64,000 bases of DNA from Postechiella marina. Its GTDB lineage: Bacteria > Bacteroidota > Bacteroidia > Flavobacteriales > Flavobacteriaceae. The notes beneath the pieces were generated by a model that searched no databases, was not told the origin of the DNA, and worked only from the letters and a program-made list of their open reading frames with translations. A program made the translations under genes and the position numbers. Shown piece by piece: positions 17,061 to 25,679 of the stretch (its first letter is position 1; every line of letters starts with the position of its first letter). The stretch lies in the NCBI RefSeq assembly GCF_039538365.1, contig NZ_BAABCA010000002.1, positions 593,497 to 657,496 of the forward strand. Reading direction: 5' to 3'.

Positions 17061-17618
17061 TTAGTTAGATAATTCTGTGTTTTCGTTATTCAAGCTATTC
17101 ACAACACCTTTTAACATTTTTGGAACAATTAGTTTATGAAAAGGCTTTACGGGTAAAAAATAAAGTTTACCAAACCAATTATTATATTTAACTACGGTAG
17201 TAATAGTAAGTTTTTTATTTTGAGTTTGGGCATTTTCTTTAAGTAGCGATATTCTAAAATTTAAATGTTTATCGTCTTCGCCCAAAATAACTTCGTTTTC
17301 TGTTTTAGAATACACATTAAATAGCCCCAAAGAGCTACCAGGTTCGTATGTAAAGTTTTCTAGTTGTTGTTGTCTGTCTTTATTTTTTTCTGATATTTTT
17401 AAACCAAAGATAGAAACGATTCTATTTCTTAATTCGAAAAGTTTTTCGCTCCATTTTGGCGCCGAAGCAAAAAAAGCTTTGCCTATTTGCGTAGAAGAAA
17501 TATTGCTATTTTTATCTAAATAGTAGGTTTGATAACTATCTGAATAATCGTAAATCGTATTATTATTTAACAATACAGATGTTGTTGGAATATTAACTTT
17601 AGTGATATTAGTTTTCAT
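17061..17618 (-). CDS. DUF2867 family protein
   Basis: This 185-residue protein has no signal peptide. Its features match the DUF2867 family: FFASAPKWSEKLFELRNRIV (about 48-67), a central beta-rich part with ILGEDDKHLNFRISLL, and a C-terminal WFGKLYFLPVKPFHKLIVPK (about 148-167). DUF2867 domains are found alone or fused to NAD-binding oxidoreductases and belong to a lipid-binding-like fold class, but the function is unknown. It is separately transcribed from the thi operon, whose leader begins 24 nt beyond its stop codon. Confidence 0.75.
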   Translation of the reverse strand: MKTNITKVNIPTTSVLLNNNTIYDYSDSYQTYYLDKNSNISSTQIGKAFFASAPKWSEKLFELRNRIVSIFGLKISEKNKDRQQQLENFTYEPGSSLGLFNVYSKTENEVILGEDDKHLNFRISLLKENAQTQNKKLTITTVVKYNNWFGKLYFLPVKPFHKLIVPKMLKGVVNSLNNENTELSN

Positions 17619-17679
17619 ATCGAAATCGTTAAGTCAAGTAAAGATACTAATTGACTTTAGATGATATGTTACTGTAGTA

Positions 17680-18027
17680 TTATTTATTAGACCAAACAGC
17701 TAATTCGTTACCAGAAGGGTCTAAAAATTGAAATCTGCGTCCGCCAGGAAAAGAGAAAATATCTATAGAAATTATTCCGTTGGCAGCTATTATTTTATTT
17801 TTTATTGTATCAAGGTTTTCATGATATAAAACAATAAGAACCCCATTTACAATGGGGTTTTCTGTTTTTTCAAAACCACCTTCTATACCGCTTTCCGCGA
17901 AAGCGATATAAGTTGGTCCGTAATCTGTAAACACCCAATTAAAACAAGAGGAGTAAAACCGTTTAATGTCTTCAAGGTTTTTAGCTTTAAACTCGACGTA
18001 GTTTATATGGTTGTTTGATGTATTCAA
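17680..18027 (-). CDS. VOC-family (glyoxalase/bleomycin-resistance fold) protein
   Basis: This 115-residue protein has a vicinal-oxygen-chelate fold: the N-terminal HINYVEFKAKNLEDIKRFY, then WVFTDYGPTYIAF, and the C-terminal RRFQFLDPSGNELAVWS. The pattern fits a small lyase or binding protein such as the PhnB-like or YdcJ-like members; the substrate cannot be inferred. The start is TTG, 3 nt from the M1 peptidase stop upstream, indicating coupling. The gene contains a GC-rich palindrome (17889-17905) that stands out from the AT-rich surroundings. Confidence 0.8.
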   Translation of the reverse strand: MNTSNNHINYVEFKAKNLEDIKRFYSSCFNWVFTDYGPTYIAFAESGIEGGFEKTENPIVNGVLIVLYHENLDTIKNKIIAANGIISIDIFSFPGGRRFQFLDPSGNELAVWSNK

Positions 18028-18030
18028 AAA

Positions 18031-19872
18031 TTATTTTTTATTGTTCGATTTATCAATATCGGCCATCATTTCTGTTGGGTCTATTTGAACAGATTTCACA
18101 GTTTTAGAAACATCAAAACTGTAAGTAGGATAAGCCCAAGCCCAATCTTTTATAATGGTTGCCGATGTTGGTTTTTCGCCACGCATCATTTGTAACGGAA
18201 TATAAAAATCTTCGCTTGTACCATCTGTATAAGTAACTTTTAAATCTATTGGCATAGGCATTAAACCTATGCGTTCTAGAGTAATAGTTTTATTTTTAAT
18301 CGATTTTATACCGTAATCTATAGTGTTTGTAGTTTGCGTAAAGTCTATTAAATACCAATCTAGCTCTAAACCTGTTATCTTTTCGGCAGAGCGAATTATA
18401 TCTATAGGCCTAGGGTGTTTAAAAGCAAAATCGTCAAAATACTTTTTAATGGTTTTTTTTAGATTTTCTTCGCCAATAACATAACCTAATTGTGCCATAA
18501 ATACCTCACCTTTACTATATGCCGATATACTATATACTTGATTATAATGATAACGATCTGCATGAGTTGTAAGCGGTTGTTGTTTGTCAGAATTAGCTAA
18601 ATAAAGGTAATTTTTATAAGCATTTGCTGTCGGATTTTTTTCGCTTTCTTTAAAAACAGTATTCATTGCATGATCACTTATATAGCTTGTAAAACCTTCG
18701 TCCATCCATTCGTGTTTAGCTTCGTTGGTAGCTAACAAAAACTGAAACCATGTATGTGCCATTTCGTGAGCAGTAACACCAACTAAGCTACCATAAGAGC
18801 GTTTTCCTGTAATTAGAGTACACATGGCATATTCCATACCGCCATCTCCACCTTGAATAACAGAGTATTGTTTGTATGGGTATTTACCAATGTTGTCGCT
18901 ATAATATTGGATTAATTCGGCAGCTTTTGGCTGCATTTTTTTCCAATCTCTTAAATAATCGGCCTCTAACGTTTTTTTGTATAGAAAATGTAATTTAGGA
19001 CCATTTTGCATTTGGTAGGTATCGTGAATATAATCAGGATCTGCAGCCCAAGTAAAATCGTGTACATTAGGTGCTTTAAAATGCCATGTAAGCTTATCAG
19101 AATTTGGCCTGTTTACCACGCCAGTTTCGTAACCATAACCAATTTCGTTTGGGTTTTGAAGGTAGCCAGAGCCACCAACAATATAATTTTTATCGATCGA
19201 TAATTTTACATCAAAATCTCCCCAAACACCATGAAATTCGCGACCAATGTATGGGTCTGCATGCCAACCTTCAAAATCATATTCGGCTAGTTTTGGATAC
19301 CATTGCGTCATAGAAAGTGCAACACCTTCTGCACTGTTTCTTCCAGATCGACGAATTTGAGTAGGTACCTGTGCATCAAAAAGCATATTAAAAATTACTT
19401 TTTCTCCTGGTTGAATAGGCTTTGCTAACTCAACTTCTAGTATGGTACCAACTGTTTCGTAATTAAGCTTGGTACCATTTTGTTTAAGAGAATTAACTTT
19501 AATATATCCTATTTCGTTAGGTTTAAGCTTACTAATTCTATCGCCAACACGTTTGTCTGGATCTGCAATGGTACGCGAGCGTACATCCATTTCGCTACCA
19601 GGTTGGAAAGCGTTAAAGTATAAGTGATAGTATACTTTTGTTAATACATCTGGTGAGTTGTTAGTGTATGCTAATTCTTGTTTTCCTTTGTATTGATAGG
19701 TATTTACATCCATATCAATTTCCATTTTATAATCTACATGTTGTTGCCAATATGTAGTTTTTTTAGTTGATGGATTTTCTGGTGTATTTGTAGCAGAAGC
19801 TAAAACAGCTTTATTACCATTACAAGACCACAATAACGAAATACAAAAAATAGAAATTAAAAAACGATTCAT
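18031..19872 (-). CDS. M1-family metallopeptidase (aminopeptidase N-like lipoprotein)
   Basis: This 613-residue protein has a lipoprotein signal (MNRFLISIFCISLLWSC). The zinc site is TAHEMAHTWFQF (HExxH, about residue 370) with the third ligand in HEWMDEGFTSY 18 residues later. The usual exopeptidase GxMEN motif is represented by GGDGGMEYAMCTLITG. The N-terminal part is the beta-rich aminopeptidase domain. Bacteroidota carry many such periplasmic or outer-membrane M1 enzymes, presumably for peptide use. The downstream VOC gene is 3 nt away; the S8 protease gene lies 41 nt upstream. Confidence 0.93.
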   Translation of the reverse strand: MNRFLISIFCISLLWSCNGNKAVLASATNTPENPSTKKTTYWQQHVDYKMEIDMDVNTYQYKGKQELAYTNNSPDVLTKVYYHLYFNAFQPGSEMDVRSRTIADPDKRVGDRISKLKPNEIGYIKVNSLKQNGTKLNYETVGTILEVELAKPIQPGEKVIFNMLFDAQVPTQIRRSGRNSAEGVALSMTQWYPKLAEYDFEGWHADPYIGREFHGVWGDFDVKLSIDKNYIVGGSGYLQNPNEIGYGYETGVVNRPNSDKLTWHFKAPNVHDFTWAADPDYIHDTYQMQNGPKLHFLYKKTLEADYLRDWKKMQPKAAELIQYYSDNIGKYPYKQYSVIQGGDGGMEYAMCTLITGKRSYGSLVGVTAHEMAHTWFQFLLATNEAKHEWMDEGFTSYISDHAMNTVFKESEKNPTANAYKNYLYLANSDKQQPLTTHADRYHYNQVYSISAYSKGEVFMAQLGYVIGEENLKKTIKKYFDDFAFKHPRPIDIIRSAEKITGLELDWYLIDFTQTTNTIDYGIKSIKNKTITLERIGLMPMPIDLKVTYTDGTSEDFYIPLQMMRGEKPTSATIIKDWAWAYPTYSFDVSKTVKSVQIDPTEMMADIDKSNNKK

Positions 19873-19913
19873 ATTACTAAAAATTTGAATTATTTAAATA
19901 AAAAAACTCGCTT

Positions 19914-21521
19914 TTATTTTGATGTTTTTGATGCTATTATTAAAGCATTGTATGCATTAACTATTTTACCAGACTTAACAATATCTTTAAAAGGTTGTAC
20001 ATTATTAGTGTCTCCACCAACAACAACTTTAGCAGGAACAGCTAATCCAGATTCCATAATAATTTGCTTTACTTGTGCTGCTTTTAAATGTGGGTAGTAT
20101 GATCTAATTAAAGCTGCAACACCAGCAACTCCAGGAGCAGCCATTGATGTTCCTCCTTTGGTTTGGTATTCGTTTTCTGGTGTTGTAGAGTATATTTTTG
20201 CTCCTGGTGCAAAAACATCTACATTATTTTTACCATAGTTAGAAAACCCAGCTAATAAACCAGAACCGTATTTTGGAGCTAAAGCACCAACTCTTATGTA
20301 TGTATCTGATATTTCTTGCCCGTTAACATTATCGTCTGGAAAATTTGGTTCTACATCAACATTTTTACTATCGTTACCAGCAGCATGAACAAAAACAACA
20401 TCGTTTTTAGAGGCGTAAGTAATAGCATCTCTTACCCAGTCGCTATGCGGAGAAAAGCTTTTACCAAAACTTCCGTTTATAATAGAGGCACCATTATCTA
20501 CAGCGTAACGAATTGCTAATGCTACATCTTTATCGTACTCGTCACCGTTAGGTACAGCTCTAATACTCATAATTTGTACATTATTTGCAACGCCATTTAC
20601 ACCTTTACCATTGTTGCGTTCTGCAGCAATAATTCCAGCTACGTGTGTACCGTGACTTTCACTTTTCTTAACTGGCTTTACATTACCATTACCGTAAAAC
20701 TTAGTAGACATATCGTCAGGGTTATCTCCTGTTACACGACCATTAAAAGTAGTGTTTAGGTTATAGTTTAAACGATCTGTAATACTCTCTAATGCGTTAG
20801 ATAATTCTTTTTTAAACTCTGCAGCCGATTCCATATCTACGCTATACACATATTTTATAATAGAAACATACTGTTGTATGGTTTGGTCTTCAGTTTTTAT
20901 TGCATTTACATCTGCTTTAGTATAATTGGTTTTGTTTAAAAATTTAGCAATACCATCATCTGCAGCTGTTACTTGTTGTAATGTTTGCTCGTAGTTAGTT
21001 TTATAACCTGTATATTTTTTATAATCTTGGTCGTATTGAGCTTTAGCGCTAGCATAATCTGGGTTATTTGTGTCTTTACTTGCAAGAATGCGTACATACT
21101 CTAATTGCTCGTTATAACCATCACCTAAAAAATTCCAACCATGTACATCGTCAATGTATCCGTTTTTGTCATCATCTATACCGTTGTTAGGTTTTTCGCC
21201 TTTGTTGGTCCAAATAACATCGTCTAAATCTTCATGGTCTATATCTATACCAGAATCTATAACCGCAACAATTACCGTTTTTCCTTTTTTATTTTTAATA
21301 ATTTCAGAGTAGGCTTTATCTACACCCATACCTGGAATGGTATCGTTAGCCAAATCTAAATGTCCCCAATTGTGTTTTTCGGCTTCAGTTAATTCTGAAA
21401 CTTTTAAAGGTGTATTGTCTATGTTTTCTATAGGAGTAGATAAAATATCTCCTGTGCTACCACAACTAGAAAGTAAAAGTGCTGTAACAGCAGTAAATGT
21501 TAAAGATTTGAATGTGCTCAT
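19914..21521 (-). CDS. S8 (subtilisin-like) serine peptidase, exported lipoprotein
   Basis: This 535-residue protein has a lipoprotein-type signal (LTFTAVTALLLSSC). The catalytic triad is clear: Asp in VIVAVIDSGIDIDHEDL (about 80-100), His in ESHGTHVAGIIAAERNNGKG, and Ser in KGGTSMAAPGVAGVAALI (about 460-480). Between the Asp and His motifs is a long insertion of about 170 residues, rich in tyrosine, lysine and asparagine, which is characteristic of a Bacteroidota S8 subgroup. It would act in the periplasm or at the surface in protein degradation. The M1 peptidase gene follows, suggesting joint peptide catabolism. Confidence 0.94.
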   Translation of the reverse strand: MSTFKSLTFTAVTALLLSSCGSTGDILSTPIENIDNTPLKVSELTEAEKHNWGHLDLANDTIPGMGVDKAYSEIIKNKKGKTVIVAVIDSGIDIDHEDLDDVIWTNKGEKPNNGIDDDKNGYIDDVHGWNFLGDGYNEQLEYVRILASKDTNNPDYASAKAQYDQDYKKYTGYKTNYEQTLQQVTAADDGIAKFLNKTNYTKADVNAIKTEDQTIQQYVSIIKYVYSVDMESAAEFKKELSNALESITDRLNYNLNTTFNGRVTGDNPDDMSTKFYGNGNVKPVKKSESHGTHVAGIIAAERNNGKGVNGVANNVQIMSIRAVPNGDEYDKDVALAIRYAVDNGASIINGSFGKSFSPHSDWVRDAITYASKNDVVFVHAAGNDSKNVDVEPNFPDDNVNGQEISDTYIRVGALAPKYGSGLLAGFSNYGKNNVDVFAPGAKIYSTTPENEYQTKGGTSMAAPGVAGVAALIRSYYPHLKAAQVKQIIMESGLAVPAKVVVGGDTNNVQPFKDIVKSGKIVNAYNALIIASKTSK

Positions 21522-21549
21522 TTTATATATTTGAATTAGTCTTTGTTAT

Positions 21550-22410
21550 TTAATAGAATATGTCTTGAGAGGTGTGTATGTTTTTTAAACGAACCCCTTT
21601 TTCTGTTTGTTTTACTGTAATAATTTCGTTGTGAGCATCGTGCTCTAAAAATAAATAGAAATTATTTTTGGCTGCTAGGTTTAAAAAACTTTCTTTTTCG
21701 TTTAAGGTTAGCAGTGGTCTTGTATCGTAACCCATAACATAGGGAAGTGGAAGATGACCAACGGTTGGTAATAAATCGGCCATAAAACAAATGGTTTTTC
21801 CTTTATAATTTATCATGGGAATCATTTGCTTATCGGTATGTCCGTTTGCAAAAAAGATATCGAAACCTAGTTCCGAATTTTTTAAAATATCATTGTCTGG
21901 TAGCGTTGTAAATTTTAACTGTCCGCTTTCTTCTATCGGAATTATGTTTTCTTTTAAAAACGATGCTTTTTCTCTGTTATTTGGTTGTGTAGCCCATTTC
22001 CAGTGGTCTATGTTACTCCAAAACTGAGCGTTTTTAAAAGCCGATTGATAACCTGTTTTATTACTGTTCCATTCAATAGCTCCACCAGAATGATCGAAAT
22101 GAAGGTGTGTTAAAAATACATCAGTAATATCGTCTTTATGAAAACCATGTTGTTTTAACGAGTTGTTTAAAGTAAAATCGCCCCAAGGGTGGTAATAACC
22201 AAAAAACTTGCTAGATTGCTTATTGCCCATACCTGTATCAATTAATATTAACCTATTACCGTCTTCTATAAGTAAACAACGTGCAGTTAAATCGATCATA
22301 TTATTAGCGTCTGCAGGGTTGGTTCGTTGCCAAAGCGATTTTGGTACAACGCCAAACATGGCACCACCATCTAATTTAAAATTACCTGCATTTATAGGAA
22401 ATAAGTTCAT
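21550..22410 (-). CDS. Metallo-beta-lactamase-fold hydrolase
   Basis: This 286-residue cytoplasmic protein has the MBL-fold signature DVFLTHLHFDHSGGAIEW (HxHxDH, about residues 100-120), plus FFANGHTDKQMIPM and a C-terminal LFLEHDAHNEI. The size and motifs resemble the lactonase-like or N-acyl-homoserine-lactonase branch, which often acts on esters, lactones or phosphates; the real substrate is unknown. Spacing of 28 nt to the downstream S8 gene would allow co-transcription. Confidence 0.85.
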   Translation of the reverse strand: MNLFPINAGNFKLDGGAMFGVVPKSLWQRTNPADANNMIDLTARCLLIEDGNRLILIDTGMGNKQSSKFFGYYHPWGDFTLNNSLKQHGFHKDDITDVFLTHLHFDHSGGAIEWNSNKTGYQSAFKNAQFWSNIDHWKWATQPNNREKASFLKENIIPIEESGQLKFTTLPDNDILKNSELGFDIFFANGHTDKQMIPMINYKGKTICFMADLLPTVGHLPLPYVMGYDTRPLLTLNEKESFLNLAAKNNFYLFLEHDAHNEIITVKQTEKGVRLKNIHTSQDIFY

Positions 22411-22515
22411 ATGGCTGTAAAATTAAAAAAAACGCAACGATTATAACGAATTGTTAAGAATTTATTAAGAATAAATTATAAGGTTATTCGTTCTTTTTTT
22501 AATGGTTTTTTAAAT

Positions 22516-22523
22516 TAGCTTTG
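22516..22523 (+). promoter_or_regulatory. Probable -7 element upstream of the CNGKC protein gene
   Basis: TAGCTTTG fits the Bacteroidota TAnnTTTG -7 consensus and lies 26 nt before the TTG start at 22549. No clear -33 TTG is present, so this is a partial match. Confidence 0.4.
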
Positions 22524-22548
22524 CAATCGCACAAATATTATTAATTAA

Positions 22549-22914
22549 TTGAAGATTTATTTATCATATATGTTGTTTTTAGCATTGGCTATTAGGCCAT
22601 TGTATAATGTAGGATATGTGGCTTATTATGAATTAAATATTGATTATATTATTGATACTTATTGTATTAATAAAGAAAAACCACAATTGCAATGTAATGG
22701 TAAATGCCATTTAATGAGCCAGTTGTCTACAAATACATCTTCAGATTCTTATTTAACAACATTATTTGAGGCCTTTGTTCCTGTTTACTTTCAAGAATAT
22801 AGGCCCTTCATTTTTAATAAAAATAGTTTTGTTTCTACTTTAAATAACTGGAATTATTACAATACGTTTAATTCTATATACAGCGAAGTGCTAAACCCTC
22901 CTCCAAAAGTTTAA
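22549..22914 (+). CDS. Small membrane-anchored CNGKC protein of unknown function
   Basis: This 121-residue protein starts at TTG; the first ATG, seven codons later, would remove part of the hydrophobic N-terminus. A single hydrophobic segment (about 5-25) is followed by YIIDTYCINKEKPQLQCNGK and CHLMSQL, giving a C-x13-C-x3-C arrangement with an adjacent histidine. I have seen this CxNKxKPxxxCNGKCHL pattern in small Flavobacteria proteins next to TonB-dependent receptors, where it may bind a metal. The gene sits upstream of a TonB receptor and a PepSY protein on the same strand. The function is unknown; a metal-sensing or metal-binding role is a guess. Confidence 0.7.
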   Translation: MKIYLSYMLFLALAIRPLYNVGYVAYYELNIDYIIDTYCINKEKPQLQCNGKCHLMSQLSTNTSSDSYLTTLFEAFVPVYFQEYRPFIFNKNSFVSTLNNWNYYNTFNSIYSEVLNPPPKV

Positions 22915-23187
22915 TTCTATTTTTTTATTTTTAATTATTAAGTCTATTTGCTATTTAAATAGGGCTAATGTATACATTGTTAATAATAATTAATGTTACG
23001 CTGTGCCTCATTAAAGCAAATTTTAGGCTTAAATGTATTTACACTTAGTTAAAAATATTAGAATAACATACTACACTAAAGTCTCGGTAATTTATATCGA
23101 GAACAAAAACTAAACTTTTTAAAATTGCCTTAAAATTCGCTTTTAATAAAGTGGCTAATAGGTGCTACATATTATTTAATTAAAAAA

Positions 23188-25533
23188 ATGAAACAGTTAA
23201 TTACACTTACTATTTGCTTAGTAAGCTTATTTACATATGCTCAAAACACATATTCTGGACAAATTATTGATGAGAATAATCAACCATTACCAGGAGCAAC
23301 TATTCAATCAAAATTAAACAAAAATAATGCTGTTATCTCTGACGGAAACGGAACATTTAAAATTACACTTAAAAAAGGAAATCATGTTATTGTAAAATTT
23401 ATGGGTTTCGCAACCGTAGATCAAACACTATCAGTATCAAATAATAAAATAAAATTAATAGAAAGCGATGAGCTTTTAAACGAGGTTGTTATATCTGCAA
23501 GTAGAGAAAAACAACAACGTAAAGAGGTGCCAGCATCTATTTCTGTAATTTCTGCAAAAGAAATAGCAGATACAAAAGCCTTTGGTTTAGACCAATTGGT
23601 TAACGATGTGCCAGGTGTTAACATGAGTATGTCTAGAGCTGCAGGAAACGAGCAACATATGATGTCTGTGCGTTCGCCAATATCTACCAAATCTTTGTTT
23701 TTATATGTAGAAGATGGTTTACCAATTCGTCCAACTGCGGTATTTAATCATAATGCTTTATTAGAAATGAACGATGTCGCTTTTAATAGGGTTGAGGTTT
23801 TAAAAGGCCCAGCATCTAGTATTTACGGTAGCGAAGCCATTGGAGGTAGTTTTAATTTTTTAACCAAAAACCCAACAAGAGATTTTACAGGAGGTATTGG
23901 TTTTCAAATTAACGATATGGGATTAACTAAATACGATTTAGAAGTCTCTCAATATGCTGGAGAAAATGTTGGTTTTTATTTAGGTACACAATATGTGCAA
24001 CGTAAAAATGGACCTGTTGAGCACAGTGATTACGAAAAATTTGCATTAACATTTAAAAATGTAAATCATTTATCGGCAACATCAAATTGGGTAAATGTAT
24101 TCGATATTATAGAGTATAGATCGGACATGTCTGGGTCTTTAAGTGAATCTGATTATTCTAAGGGTAACTACGAAAGCGATCAAACATTTACAGAGCGCGA
24201 AGCGTTCTCGTTTCGCTTTAGATCTACTTTAGACAAACAATGGAATGTTAAAAATAAAACAGCTTTCAACTTTATTTTTAGAAAAAACAATATGGATCAA
24301 AACCCTTCGTATCGTGTTTCGCAAGGAAGAGATTGGACTACAAGAGAGTTAACAGGAACAGGAACAGGAGAGATTAATAGTAACGGATTTACAAGTTATG
24401 TGGGATTAATTCAGCATAAAATAGATTTTGATTTTGCAAATTCATCTTTAATTATTGGTGCTTCCGCAGATTTTTCTCCGCAAAGTTATCAAGCAGAAAC
24501 GATATCGGTTATTGTAAATACAGAGACAGGACAAAACACTGGTTTTACTTTAAATGCAGGAGATTATATTATTAATTATGATGCAGATATTTTTAACTAC
24601 GCAGGGTATTTTCAATACGAAATAAACCCTACAGAAAAATTAAAGCTTACAGCTGCATTGCGTTATGATGGTTTCGATTACGATTATAATAATTTAGTTG
24701 ATGGTGTTGCGGGCCCAAAAGATTCTAAAAATAGTTATAATAATGTGTCACCTAAATTTGGTGCTAATTATAATGTGTCTCGTAATTTAGGGTTGTATGC
24801 TAATTATTCTAACGGATTTACACCTCCGCAAACATCGTCTTTATATAGAAATAGCTATGTTGGAGTTGGCGAAAATGTTTTCGATTTAAAACCTAGCAAC
24901 TACCATAACTACGAAATTGGAACATACTTAACACTACACAAAAACTTTAAAATAGACGTTGCTGTTTACTTTTTAGATGGAAAAAACACCCTAGTAACTT
25001 TAAGAGACGAAGCCGATAATTTTTTTAGTGCTAACGCAGGAAAAACAAGATCTTACGGTATAGAATATGGTTTTAAATATACACTAACAAACGAATTAAC
25101 AATATCGCACAACGGAAGCTTTGCTAAACACAGATATATCGATTTTTTTGATGGTGGCGTAGATTACTCTAAAACCGATAGACCAACAGCACCAAAGGTT
25201 TTAGGGAATTCAAAAATTATATACAAACCTGTTTATGTAAAAAATATGGTTTTAAGCCTAACACACGAGTTGGTTGGAAAATACAATACAAGTTTTGAAA
25301 ACCAAGTAGATAATGGCGATGGTACTTTTGGTACAGCAACTTACAATGGGCATAATATTTTTAACTTTTTAGCATCGTATAGGTACCAAAATATAGAAAT
25401 TTGGAGCCATGTTTTAAATATTTTTGACGATTTGTATTCGCCTAGAGTATCTTATAGTAAATGGAGTCGTGCTAACTCGTATAGTGTTGGTAACCCAAGA
25501 GCATTTCATTTTGGCATTAAATATCATTTTTAA
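23188..25533 (+). CDS. TonB-dependent receptor with carboxypeptidase-like N-terminal domain
   Basis: This 781-residue outer-membrane receptor has a signal peptide (MKQLITLTICLVSLFTYAQ), a carboxypeptidase-D-like regulatory domain (about 25-95, with GQIIDENNQPLPGATI), a plug domain (about 105-215, containing VEVLKGPASSIYGSEAIGGS), and a 22-strand barrel ending in the aromatic F of FGIKYHF. The overall layout resembles receptors for iron chelates or heme. The downstream PepSY protein supports import of an iron complex, but copper or another metal cannot be excluded. Transcription is in the order CNGKC gene, receptor, PepSY. Confidence 0.93.
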   Translation: MKQLITLTICLVSLFTYAQNTYSGQIIDENNQPLPGATIQSKLNKNNAVISDGNGTFKITLKKGNHVIVKFMGFATVDQTLSVSNNKIKLIESDELLNEVVISASREKQQRKEVPASISVISAKEIADTKAFGLDQLVNDVPGVNMSMSRAAGNEQHMMSVRSPISTKSLFLYVEDGLPIRPTAVFNHNALLEMNDVAFNRVEVLKGPASSIYGSEAIGGSFNFLTKNPTRDFTGGIGFQINDMGLTKYDLEVSQYAGENVGFYLGTQYVQRKNGPVEHSDYEKFALTFKNVNHLSATSNWVNVFDIIEYRSDMSGSLSESDYSKGNYESDQTFTEREAFSFRFRSTLDKQWNVKNKTAFNFIFRKNNMDQNPSYRVSQGRDWTTRELTGTGTGEINSNGFTSYVGLIQHKIDFDFANSSLIIGASADFSPQSYQAETISVIVNTETGQNTGFTLNAGDYIINYDADIFNYAGYFQYEINPTEKLKLTAALRYDGFDYDYNNLVDGVAGPKDSKNSYNNVSPKFGANYNVSRNLGLYANYSNGFTPPQTSSLYRNSYVGVGENVFDLKPSNYHNYEIGTYLTLHKNFKIDVAVYFLDGKNTLVTLRDEADNFFSANAGKTRSYGIEYGFKYTLTNELTISHNGSFAKHRYIDFFDGGVDYSKTDRPTAPKVLGNSKIIYKPVYVKNMVLSLTHELVGKYNTSFENQVDNGDGTFGTATYNGHNIFNFLASYRYQNIEIWSHVLNIFDDLYSPRVSYSKWSRANSYSVGNPRAFHFGIKYHF

Positions 25534-25540
25534 GTAAAAT

Positions 25541-25663
25541 AAGAAGCTGCCTTAAAATGTAAGTTTTGGGGGAGATATTAAGCTTTAGAATTATTTTTTA
25601 CGCTATTAATTAATTTTAGTTTCAAAGTACTTAATATTATTAAAGGCTTACTGGCAGCTTCTT
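25541..25663. repeat. Inverted repeat between TonB receptor and PepSY genes
   Basis: The 11-mer AAGAAGCTGCC (25541-25551) is perfectly complementary to GGCAGCTTCTT (25653-25663), enclosing about 101 nt. The string AAATATCATTTTT occurs at both ends of the gap, at the end of the receptor gene and just before the PepSY start. The distal arm precedes a short T run. The RNA could fold as a long-range hairpin that attenuates expression of the PepSY gene. Confidence 0.5.
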
Positions 25664-25679
25664 TTAAATATCATTTTTT

